Part shown: positions 1-10,944 of the stretch, in pieces
Numbering within the stretch: the stretch's first letter is position 1
Layout of the letters: each line of letters opens with the position of its first letter
From: Phycomyces nitens
Lineage: Eukaryota; Mucoromycota; Mucoromycetes; Mucorales; Phycomycetaceae
Assembly (NCBI GenBank): GCA_022702545.1
Contig: JAHRBC010000005.1
Location: forward strand, 3,472,001 to 3,536,000
Length of the DNA: 64,000 nucleotides
Direction: 5' to 3'
Program-made: the position numbers and the translations under genes
Notes under the pieces: generated by a model
What the model was told of the DNA's origin: nothing
The model's database searches: none
The model's input: the letters and a program-made list of their open reading frames with translations, nothing else

Positions 1-878
1 ATGCACGCAATTGTCTTGGTATGAATATTATTATTGTTTTGTAAAAAAATATTTTCTCACAAATTATATCCAGGAACTTATTGAGAATAAGATGTGGAAG
101 AAAGACCTTGACTCCAAAGATCCAGCTCTGATTGCTGAGAACGAAGGCAAGCAGAAATGGAATAAGGATGAGAGGATCGACCACCCAGACAATGTCAGGG
201 TCATTAACTACATGAGAGACTACATTCTCTCACAGCCTCGTGCTGCTGGTTTTTGGCCTGGCATGGTAGTGCAAAAACTAAAAAATAACTATAAGTACTA
301 CTATCGCGTTGCAAAGATGACTGAAGAGCAGTCTATTGCAAAGAAGAAAAAGGTTTGGGCCAACAGCAGGCTTGTCGAGGTTAGTATAAAGACAATATGA
401 TATTTTTGACTTAATCTGAAAATTTTTCTAGATCCACTCGCGCAGGGTGGCGGTCTACAAGTGTCACTGGAGGGCAATTGATGAGGAGATGGGCCATAAG
501 CCTGAAAACTCTGAGGAGATGGCCTATCTCCATGTCCTCCAAAAGGATGTGATGTCTGATGGTGAGTCGGGCATGGAAGACATTGCACCTGGTATCACCA
601 TGCGTGTTCTCCATGTTGCTCGTCCCAGCTGGAGAAGCAATGAGGTAATTAATATTTTGTAGAGTGATGTGCTGAGTGCTGATAAAAGACTGATAAATTT
701 AATATAGTTGAACCGGCTTCTGGAGGTCATTGACCGTTTTTCAAGAGAGGATGATCTGAAACGGTCTGGACCAAAGACAAAGACAAGAATGCCCAGACAG
801 CAAACATCAGTCAAGGATATTCCTGCCCCAAGTCACCTGACTTTGAATTTGCCTGTCTGGACATTCAAAAATGAATAA
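1..878 (+). CDS. T1 accessory protein (partial, 5' end outside window)
   Basis: This is the transposon accessory gene, convergent with the T1 transposase. Visible exons are <1-18, 74-379 (306 nt), 432-644 (213 nt) and 708-878 (171 nt, TAA stop); all introns are GT-AG and short. Exon 2 encodes a conserved block with WKKDL, WNKDERIDHPDNV and LSQPRAAGFWPGMV. Exon 3 carries MSDGESGMED followed by a PSWRSNE block, and exon 4 starts LNRLLEVIDRF and ends in a basic tail with a terminal VWTFKNE. I recognise no named family. The same four-exon plan occurs in T3, T4b, T5 and T6. Role inferred: a DNA-binding or regulatory partner of the transposase, analogous to TnpA. All visible exons are open, unlike the T6 copy, which has lost a splice acceptor. 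Confidence 0.7.
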
Positions 879-973
879 ATCTTTGTTTTTGTCTTTTTTA
901 CTTTTTAAACATATGATTCGCAAAACAACCTATAAAATTATAATTAAAACCAAGAGAGATAAGATAAATATAT

Positions 974-3900
974 TTAGGCGGAAACCTTTCTAGGCAAGGG
1001 GACAACTAGTTTTTTGTTAATGTTACTACTAGATTTATAATCCACAATTGCAACAGGCAGGAGAATCCGATGGACAGGAAGAATGCTTTGAAAGTCAAGA
1101 GCTGAAAATTCGTCCTTGTGAATCTCAATGCCTTCAGCCTCTCTGGTGGTGTCTGACGTAGTTTTGAACCAGTTCACAAAAGCAAAGGTGTGTTGACTGT
1201 TATAGGCATTTCCACGATGTGAAGAAGAAACAGCAGGGCTAAATGCGTGAACAAATAGATACTGAATCTCTCCAACATACGCGTACACTGCCTCGGTCTT
1301 TTCCTCAACAAATAATGCTTGGATGTATGATCCTTTTTGATTTCTACCACTCCTTCCTTTGAACATCTGGCCTAGAATACTGACAGACTTGAGCATTTTG
1401 ATCCAGTCATTGACAAAAGCAGAGGAAGCCATGGTGTCATTACAGCCTTTGATGGACCTGTCATTGTAGGCAACCTGGTAATATTCCACCAAACAGTCAT
1501 ATTCTGCCCTACTCATCATACTCATGGGCTTCTTTTTCAATGGGAGTGTTGATGGTGGCAAAGGCTCGTTACCATATACTGTTATCAATGGATTTTCAGC
1601 ATATTCAACAAAATCAGGCAATGAGAAGGTAGAGAAATAATGAGAATGTGCTGGCGTGGATATAGTGTCTGGGGTATTGGTAAACATGCGAAAGATATCT
1701 GACAAATGATATCCATTGGCTGTGCTCAGAAACCCACGAACAAAATCTGCCTTTCATGTATCCTCAACAAAGCTTCTCATGTATGTGGCCTCGAATCCAC
1801 CTTTCCTGTTCGTGTTGATGTTTTTGAGGATACTGTTGTACCTCTCAAAACCAAAAAGCCAGTAGCCATAAACTGGACCAAAGTCCAGAACCGTTTCACG
1901 AAGGTGAAGATGGAGGTGCATGTTGGGAGAGAGGAGGTCAGACTCATATAATTGCTCACAACCTTTGCCAAACTGCTCCAGATTGCGATGCGCTTCCTCA
2001 ATATTGTCCTCAGAGATACTTGGCTTGGTCAAAAAACGGCAGGCATTTACAAAAAACATCCAATTTTTGAACATTGGCAGTGGCAGCACGTTCTTCAATA
2101 CCACGGGAGAGTATACCAAACACCACGACTTCCACTCATCAGCTTTCATGAAGGGGAACCCCTTTGCAATCTTTGTCTTTAATGGAGTATAATCTGGCAG
2201 CAACACCATCTTTTCCACCATCTTCTGCATGGCAACGAGACTCTTATCGTTGATTACTCCATCTGCAACCCATCTCTCCATCATCCTCTTGGCAGTGCCT
2301 AAGAAGAGATTGTGCATTGGATCAATGATCGTGCAGCGGACAACGTCAAAGTACTGGAGACGATGCAGTTCGGACCAGCAAACACCACTGGCAACTTCAA
2401 GGCGCTGCCTCTCAGCTTGAGTGGCTGCATTTCTCCAGACCTCAGCATCCTTACGATTATCATTCTTAGTGCGAAGGAGCCACTTTGAGAAATCAAATCC
2501 AGAATAATCAACAGAGTTCGTTCCAGCTAACCGATTGAACCGACGATTACACTTATGACAAGCATTTGTACTTGTATGGGATGTGAACCCACATACTTTC
2601 CTTGCGGCAGGGATGTCACAAGCGACCAGGAAAAGAGCGGCACGGACAGTTGCACCAGATGGGCATTGATGAGTCTTCATTCTGATTCCTTTATAGAGAT
2701 CCTCCAACTCATTGACCAGTGGTTTGAGATAGTGATTTATCTCTGAGGTTTTTGCTTCTCTGGGCCCAGGCATCAAACCAACGAGGATGATATTTTCCTT
2801 CTTGAATCTGACATCACGAGGAAGGTTGTTGACAGCAAGGTAGATGGCACCACAAGAATACGTGACACCATCAAATGGTTGGAACCAGTCAATGTTTAAT
2901 GTCAGCATAAGAGAGCGCTCGCTGTCAACAAAGGGGATTCCATTCACATCAGGCAACTCGTTCCACATTGTGCCATCATATATATCAAACATAGTCTTTT
3001 CCACCTTGGGACCACGATTCCAAGAGTTGATCTGTGATTCAAAATCAGGCCGAGAAAAGAGTGTTTGGATAGAGTGTTTGATTGACTGGTAGATATACGA
3101 TTTTTTTGGGACAGATGACAAATTGGACTTGAACAAGCCATGGCCACACAAGGCGCTGTTTTCAAACTTGTCAAATGTACAGAAAAGAGGTGCATCATCG
3201 TTCTCGTAAATGCTGTGACATTCACCACATGCAACATACTTCTTGATTCCCTTTGTCAATGCATTCATTCCTGCCATACTTTTGAGACCAGAGACACTTG
3301 ATGGGACTCGGAAAGAATTGCCAAAAAAATCCAAGATCTTGTTCACGATTGCAATCAAGATAATCGCGCCTTCATTGACAACGTAAAAGGAAATGAACAG
3401 GGCAAGAGCCTTGACTATAAAGCCGTGAATGAAACTCAATTCTGAGTTGAATTCTAGAAACATATTAATCAAAAAAAAAGCATATTAATATATAATATTT
3501 ATATAGATAGAGTGATTATCAGCTCAGATACTATACAGACCTTCATCATCATTCATCTCGTCTTCACTTTCACTGTCAGAGTCAGAGTCAGAGTCACCAA
3601 CTGAGCTACATTCATCCTCTGCACCAAAAATGGCATCGGACTCAGAGAGAGGTAGGTTTCTAATGGGTTCTTGTACCCCCTCATATTCTTCAACGCCGTT
3701 TTCCAAGTCTGCCCAGGTGTAAAAAAATTAATTTAATAAAAAAACAATAAAATTTTAAGAAATCCTTACCACCAGACTCAAAATCCATGGCCTCTACATT
3801 GTCTACGGCCTCAAAGTATTGCTCTTCAGTATCAATAATTTCCATTACTATTTAATTCAAAAATGTATTTATTATTAATTAAATAATTTTCAAATTAAAA

Positions 3901-4068
3901 TATAAAATATATCTTACATCTACCACCGAAAAAACTGTTTTTGGCATCTTCTTTAAGCATATGACGCTTAAATGTTTGAGCTGTGAGAAAATCAAATCCA
4001 CCCTCTTTGTTCTTGCAAATAGAACATCTACATTCTTTTGTTCTTGTAGATTTACGGATAGGAGCCAT
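974..4068 (-). pseudogene. T1 transposase (Plavaka/Tnp2-like) with in-frame stop
   Basis: Four exons on the minus strand: 4068-3918 (zinc-finger-like CRCSICKNK...FKRH), 3847-3770, 3708-3541 (acidic, serine-rich) and 3453-974. The last exon holds the Tnp2-like core: CGECHSIY zinc site, LNIDWFQPF, CDIPAARK, CHKCNRRF and DPMHNLFLGTAKRM, then the C-terminal domain ending LVVPLPRK. A TGA at 1754-1756 interrupts the frame after the SFVEDT segment, but the frame stays open on both sides. T6 carries the same TGA at a different insertion site, whereas T2 has an arginine codon there. The product is therefore either truncated at about residue 698 or dependent on read-through. Catalytic residues are assigned by motif similarity. 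Confidence 0.8.
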
Positions 4069-5337
4069 TGTTTAATAAATAATTGAAATGTTTTGGTTTA
4101 ACAGTAAAGAAGATATATTCAGGTACAGTTTATTTGATATACTTTGAGTTTAATAATTATTTTTTTCATGCTACACAATCGCCTACACCCAATAAAATCC
4201 ATCAAAAATATTTTTTCTCTCTGAACTCACAAAAAAGGGCCTGAGCTAGAAAATTGACCTTTATATCCCATACCTACTGTATCAACTACACATATGGGAA
4301 TCGGGGGTATTTTTGCAGTGTTAATAATAAATATGTTTTTGAATTAAATAGCAATGGAAATTGTTGATGATGAAGAGCAATACTTTGAGGCCGTAGACAA
4401 TGTAGAGGCCATGGATTTTGAGTCTGGTGGTAAGGATTTTTTAAAATTTTATTGTTTTTTTATTAAACCAATGTTGTTACACTTGGGCAGACTTGGAAAA
4501 CGATATTGAAGGACATGAGGGGGTACAAGAACCCATTAGAAACCTACTTCTTTCTGAATCTGACGCCATTTTTGGTGCAGAGAATGAATGCAGCTCGTTT
4601 GGTGACTCTGACTCTGACTCTGATAATGAAAGTGAAGATGTGATGCTTGATAATGAAGGTTTGTGTAGTACCTGAGATGCTAATCCACCCATCTATATAG
4701 ATTGTATATTAATGAGGTGTTTTGTATTGATATTTTTCAGAATTCAACTCAGAATTGAGTTTCATTCACGGCTTTGTGGTCAAGGCTCTTGCCCTGTTCA
4801 TTTCCTTTTACATTGTCAATGAAGGCGCAATTATCTTGATTGCAATCGTAAACAAGATCTTGGATTTTTTTGGTGATTTGTTCCAAGTCCCATCAAGTGT
4901 CTCTGGTCTAAAAAGCATGGCAGGAATGAACACCTTGACAAAGGGAATCAAAAGATATGTTGCATGTGGTGAATGCCACAGTATTTATAAGAACGCTGGT
5001 GTACCTTTTTTCTGTACCTTTGACAAGTTTGGAAACAGCGCCTTGTGTGGCCATAACTTGTTCAAGTCTAGTTCGTCCAAAATCCCAAAGAAGTTGTCAC
5101 TGCAAAAATCAATTTAAATCATAATTTAATAGTTATCTGGAATTATCAATAACATGAGTAAAAATATTTATAACTCAGGCAAAATCTTGCATTAACAATA
5201 GAGATTGATTTGAATGTTTTTATTGGCTGAATGATATTCAATCATTTGATTTATTATTCTCAAGTAAAAAAGTATTTTTTAATTATTAGTACTGGATACT
5301 TTGTACTCCTTCTTTACTATACTAAGTAACAAGAAAA

Positions 5338-8300
5338 ATGTCTTCCATTCATAATTCCAATGAAGTGCAATGCAGATGCTCGAAATGCTCTCGCAATCAT
5401 TCTGGCTTCACAATGACGAGCAAAAGAACTGCAGCACGCCATGTCCAAAGTGATGAGGACAAATTGTTTAACAGCCAGATTAATAGTAAATAAGCTACAG
5501 AAATATAGACCTTAATAATAATAATATATAATCCAAACCAAATAGCATATTCAAGCCAAGTAAACACTATCAATAATACTATGGACATAGACCAGACTGA
5601 AGAGAGTTTTGAGTGTAATTTTATTTTATTTACCAAAGGGATATTCAACTGTATTTAAATTGTGTATCCATAGACAATATTTCTTCTCCTGGTACACCTT
5701 TACCAATTGAGAATATAGAGTTCTTCTTACCTCTTTCAGTAGAAGAGTCTATTTTTGGAACAGGTGAAGAAGATCTTGATGCTTTCTCTGACTCTGAAGA
5801 CTATGAGAAGAGTGATGACGATGAAGAGCAGGACCAGGATGAAGAAACAGGTGCAAAATAAAAAAAGGATGATGTTATTACTAAAAGGAATACATTAACA
5901 TGCGGCTCAATCAACTTATAGATAATTTACCAAACCTTCCTCAAGATCCATGGCACCGACTGATAACGGTGTTCATTGTCATGTTCATATCTTGTTTTGT
6001 TGTTGATGAGGGCAGCGCCATTTTGATTACCTTTATCAATTCCGTTCTTGAGCACTATGGCGAGGAATTTCATCTTCCTACTAGTATTCCTGGCTTGAAG
6101 AAAATGAGTGGATTCAGCAACTTAACAAGTGGCGTGTCAAAATATGTAGCATGTGGAAATTGTCATAGTATCTTCAGTGATGTTAATGGAGCTCCTAGTA
6201 CATGCGACTTCACAAAACTTGGAAGCAATAGAGAGTGTGGAAACGCATTGTACAAAATCAGCAACAACAAAACTATGAGACCAAACCGCACATATGTATA
6301 TAACTCACTCAAAACAGCCTTGAAAAAAATGTTCCAGCGCCCTACATTTGAGAATCAAATTAACAAGTGGAATCGTGGACCAAAGATTGATGGAACAATG
6401 TTTGACGTATATGATGGAAGAATGTGGAAGGAGTTCGTAGATGAAGCTGGTTTACAATTTGTTGCCAAGGAAAGGTTGTTGCTGCTCACTCTCAACATCG
6501 ATTGGTTTCAACCCTTTGATGGGGTAACATATTCCTGTGGAGCAATATACCTGACGATCAACAACCTCCCAAGAGAAGAGCGAAATAAGGCAGAGAATGT
6601 CATACTTGTGGGTCTGATGCCTGGACCAAAAGAAGCCAGCACTTCAGAGATAAATAACTATCTTCGTCCTCTTGTTGATGAGCTGAAAGACTTGTACAAA
6701 GGCATCTATATCAACACCCACACATGCTCCAAGACTCTGGTCCGTGCTGCTCTGCTAATGGTTGCATGCGATATACCTGCTGCAAGAAAAACATGTGGAT
6801 TCACTTCGCACAACAGTACAAATGCATGCCATAAGTGTAATCGCCACTTCCATCGGTTTGAAGGTACCAGCATCGTCGATTATTCTGGTTTCAAGTCGTC
6901 TGAATGGACAGGCAGAACCAAAGAAGAAAATATGAAGCATGCTAGTATGTGGAAGAATGCAGTAACCAATACAGAGAGAAAACGATTGGAGGTTGAAAAC
7001 GGGGTTCGCTGGTCAGAGCTCCATCGACTAGGATACTTTGAGCCCGTAAGATCAACAATAATTGATCCAATGCACAACCTTTTCCTGGGAACTGCAAAGA
7101 GAATGATCGAAAAATGGTTATTTGATAATCTTCTCAATGACCATGATCTTGCGGAAATGCAAAATGAAGCAAATACCATGACTCTGCCACCAGACTATAC
7201 CACGTTAACCACAAAGATTGGAAAGGGATTTCCTTTCATGAAAGCCGATGAATGGAAATCCTGGTGCTTAGTATATTCTCCTGTCGTGCTCAAGTCTCGA
7301 TTACCCAATGATCTTTTTGTCAACTGGATTCATTTCGTTGATGCATGCCGATTATTAACAAAGCCAAGTATCACCAATGAAGAATTAAGCCAAGCTCACA
7401 ACAGTCTGGAGAAATTCTGTATTGGATGTGAGAAATTATATGAGCCCGATCTTTTATCGCCCAATATGCACCTTCATCTTCACCTGAAAGAAACGATCCA
7501 AGATTTTGGCCCAATATACGGATACTGGCTTTTCAGCTTTGAACGATACAATGGCCTGATCAAAGGTTTCAACACGAACAAGAAGAATGGTTTTGAAAAA
7601 ACCTATATGGATAAATTTATCGAAAATGCATCAAAGGGCGATTTTTGCAGATCACACCTCACCACCCTCACCAACCCATCTCATCTCTCCCTCTTCCAAA
7701 AACTGTCTACCAGTATAACAGAAACCTATGCCACAATCCCTCCCCAAAACAATATGATTACCATATTTCACTTGCCTACGTTTGTTGACTCTGCAACTGA
7801 AACTGAAACATGCATATTAGGAAACGAGTCTCTTCCACCATCAGCCTTGCCATTAAAACTCCAAGAGCCAACAACAATGAGAACGGCCGAGTACAATTGC
7901 CTTCTCAAGTTCTATCGCATTGAGTACCAAGACAATCTCTTGCAAAGCGCCAAAGGTGTAGTCCAGAGCTCAAATTTTGTCAATGACCGAATCCAGAAGA
8001 TTCCATTCATTAATCTTCTTGGCCAAGTCTACAAAGGTGGTGAAGGGTCAAATACAAGAGGGTCGTATATCCAGGCTATATACATTGAGAAAAATAGTGA
8101 GTCGAGCTATACCTATGCTGGCTATATCAAGTATCTTTTTGCCCACAATTTTTCTCCAAAACCCACCTATGACAACTTTATGACACAACTCAATCCTCAG
8201 CATGTCTTTGCTTTTGTTGAATGGTATGAAGTTCTTCAACATCAGCCAAGAATAGACCAAGGAATTGATATGTATAAGCCGACTTTTCAAAAATATGACT

Positions 8301-8419
8301 ATGACAACATTCTACCAGTTCATCGAATTCTATCTCCAATTGCAATCGGCAATCAAGCTTCTGGCCGTGGTGCAGCCAAATTCATTGTTATTCCATTGCC
8401 TAGAAAAATTTATGCTTAA
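5338..8419 (+). CDS. T3 transposase (Plavaka/Tnp2-like), intact
   Basis: Spliced from 5338-5485, 5546-5614, 5674-5850 and 5922-8419, all GT-AG, giving 963 aa. An in-frame ATG at 5900 lies inside intron 3 and is not the start. Residues 12-35 form a CRCSKC...ARH zinc-finger-like unit, followed by an acidic linker (SDSEDYEKSDDDEE). Around residues 209-212 lies a second Cys pair (CGNC). The catalytic region shows LNIDWFQPF (D about 325), CDIPAARK (D about 415) with CHKC (434-437), and IIDPMHNLFLGTAK (D about 513, H about 516). These match Tnp2/Plavaka transposases of the CACTA group and are the proposed DDE/D residues. The C-terminal domain ends VIPLPRKIYA. Nuclear excision and integration of CACTG-ended elements is inferred. 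Confidence 0.88.
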
Positions 8420-8516
8420 TCTTCTTCTTATTTTTTTACTTTCTTACATAAAATATGCAATATATATATGCCAAAATCAATATAGATGAAGGAGTGAAAA
8501 AGAGATGCTTGTTGAT

Positions 8517-9746
8517 TTATTCACGCTTTGACCATGTGGGAATTTTGGCTACTAAGCCGCGAGGAATTGTCTTTTGTATGACAACATAATGACGAGTCTT
8601 CAATTGACTGGCTTTCTTTCCTAGATCTTTTTTGGCAAGCATGTCCAAAAAGTCAAACAGCTCATTCAGCTATACAGATATATTTTATCATTAGACATAA
8701 AACATAAGAAATATCAATCTGCCTGTGTTTTACCTCATCACTCCTCCAATTTAGACGAAGTACCCTCACAGTGATCTCCATGTCTGTTTCATCATCTGAC
8801 ATTACATCTCTATGAAAGACGCCACTGGCATCCCTGTTGAATCTTCTTTCAACAGCTTCCTTGTGCTTTACAAAGGTTCTCTTTCGTCTCTTGAAAAGCT
8901 AAAGTGAAAAAGCATAATATATAAATATTTGCGCATTTTATTTAATATTCACTTACTTCAGTTTTTCGGTTGCCTCTTCGGTTTGCTGTCTTTTTTGCTT
9001 CTCTAAGCTCTGGCACAAGCTTGCTATCAGCCAAACGGTTATAATAATTATTTATAATTATTGTGCCCAGTTCTTTTCCTGTTACTGATGTTGATTCAGG
9101 CTGTTCACGGGCATATATGATCAGAGCGTTTGCTAGATTCTGATTGACATCATCAGCCAATCCAACACTGACATCCCAAGTTGGCTTCTCTTCATTATCC
9201 TTGATCAAACTGGGATCGTCTGATTTAAGATGAAAGTTTTTCAAGTAATCTCGAATAACTTTCTAAAAGTATATATTAATAATATATTTTGATATTACTG
9301 TTTCATTTAGAACTTACAGATAACTTTGGATATCTTGTTGCACTGACGATATCCTGAAGGCTAACTTGTGAGTTAGAGACAGAAAGAATATCTTCAGGTT
9401 GGATGATATTCACGATCTCATCATTTTCTACCACGGGCATTTGGACTGATACTTGGTCTCTGGCTTGGCAAGCAACAAGACCATTGAGAGACAACATCAT
9501 TTGCCTTTCGTTATCATACACTGCACCAACTTGTGTTGATACACCAGTTAACTTTTTATCAACGGTGGATAAAAGGCCAACCATAGTGTTATATTCACTC
9601 CTGGGGATTGTTACATCGTCAGATCTAGAAGCAAGTAATGGGCGAGGGGTGACAACACGGCCAGTGTTCACTGTGGTAAGTAGTGATCTGGAGGATGACA
9701 CTCTTGCAGACATGTTCTTCTTTCCCTTGTTTAATTGCTGGCTCAT
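8517..9746 (-). CDS. T3 accessory protein, intact (350 aa)
   Basis: Four exons on the minus strand: 9746-9318, 9262-8957 (306 nt), 8898-8734 and 8669-8517, with clean GT-AG introns, together 351 codons including the stop. Exon 1 encodes a Ser/Thr/Val-rich, partly helical head. Exon 2 has DPSLIKDNEEKPTWD and IIIYNNYYNR-like helices. Exon 3 starts strongly basic (FKRRKRTFVKHKEA), then has MSDDETDMEITV and LNWRSDE. Exon 4 is LNELFDFLDML, then basic residues, ending PTWSKRE. It ends 97 bp from the transposase stop, in convergent orientation. No named family is recognised. The shared pattern with T1, T4b, T5 and T6 indicates a conserved transposon-encoded partner; DNA binding is inferred from the basic segments. 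Confidence 0.8.
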
Positions 9747-10335
9747 AATTTACAGATTCTGGTATTTATTCAATTGTAAGTATTTGTCTGATAGTAATCA
9801 CTCTATAGAATATAGTTGTTCATGTATCAACATACATTTTACTATTTAGTGTTAAGGTCTGCTTGAAAAAAATCTTTGAGTATTTTGATTATAAATATAA
9901 AAATGAATTGTTATTCTTATGACATATCAATCAAGCAGAGGATCTATCTGTGTTCCAGTCGGTACTTGCCCGATATCAATAAATGTTGTCTATCTTAATA
10001 TTTATAAAATCTAGATTTGACAATGATACATATATATATATAATTATTATTTAATATCTTCAGATCTTTAGTTTGATTAATTACTTGAATATTCATTCCA
10101 ACCATATAACTAAATATTCATTCGTTTTATAAAATAATATCTTTTACGAGTATGCCTATTTCTATTGTTTTTATATTTTTATTTCCTAAACCATTCATGT
10201 AGCACTGAGAGTACAACGAATATTACAGACTGCATTTGCGCACAGTGTGTTAATCACCTTTTTTGCATACTTGGTATTCACAACAAACATATTTTTCTTT
10301 TTTTATTTTCAAAAAAATACGTAATCATCTCTCAG

Positions 10336-10944
10336 ATTCTACGGCTATTTCAAGGATTGTTTTTTATTCATCCATTTTTTTCTTTCTCTACTTTTTATTA
10401 TCATCCAAGTACTTCTTCTAAAGCGCGGTTTGCTATATATACTCCTGGCAAACAAAATCAAAATCATTCTGGTATACAAAGATAAGTACTATGTTCTTTA
10501 TTACATTCGATTATTTTTCTTACTGATATATATTTTATTAGAAATGTTATGTATCTATATAGCCGCCCTCCAGAAATTCATACCTCTAGTAAGTATATAT
10601 ACTTGAAAAATATTTTTTAATATCCTTACTCATTGCTATCTCTACTTAGTATTCTATTTCAAAAGTTTGTCTTTGCCTTTATTAAATCAAAGTATTCAAG
10701 ATTTCCAAGGACTATATATAATAAGTAAGCTGGTATAAATATTTAATAATTTTTCTCATAATATTCTCTAGCTCTAAAAAGATATCAAGCAAATCAAGGA
10801 AGCAAGGTATTATATAATTTGATTAATAGTATTAAAATCAATCATATTAATAACATTTGCTATTTATTATAGAATATATCCATAAAGCAAGTATCTACAT
10901 CTCTCTCATACAATCAAGAATTATATATATATATATTAGAATAA
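10336..10944 (+). CDS. T3 third transcript (ORF-C), small exons, tentative
   Basis: A chain of short exons can be read on the transposase strand, upstream of and pointing away from the accessory gene: 10336-10485, 10542-10588, 10650-10724, 10772-10806 and 10873-10944 (TAA). Introns are GT-AG, 46-66 nt. In the one phase that joins them, no stop occurs from the first exon to the TAA. The start codon and any earlier exons are unresolved. The predicted product has a long hydrophobic stretch (IHFFLSLLFIIIQVLLL) and a short polar tail, but AT-rich DNA often yields such residues. Position and architecture match the better-supported ORF-C of T4. Confidence 0.35.

Larger units (their letters stand above)
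1..4320 (-). mobile_element. T1, Plavaka/CACTA-like transposon, left part outside window
   Basis: This is a cut-and-paste element in reverse orientation. Its transposase-side terminus, read inwards, is CACTGCAAAAATACCCC and ends at 4320. The same terminus opens T6 at 25407, so T1 and T6 are copies of one family. It carries a convergent accessory gene (to 878) and transposase gene (974-4068), 95 bp apart. The other terminus lies left of the window. T1 is inserted in intron 1 of the related element T2, whose intron sequence resumes at 4321. Its target duplication cannot be checked because the left end is missing. Confidence 0.85.

Noticed and set aside
5900..5902. ATG giving an 839-aa transposase start in T3
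   Set aside because: It lies in intron 3 just before the acceptor at 5921. Splicing to three upstream exons with conserved lengths gives the full 963-aa protein.
10165..10485. 106-aa open frame in T3 downstream region
   Set aside because: Part of it overlaps the tentative small-exon transcript in another frame. It lacks any domain and is typical of AT-rich chance ORFs.
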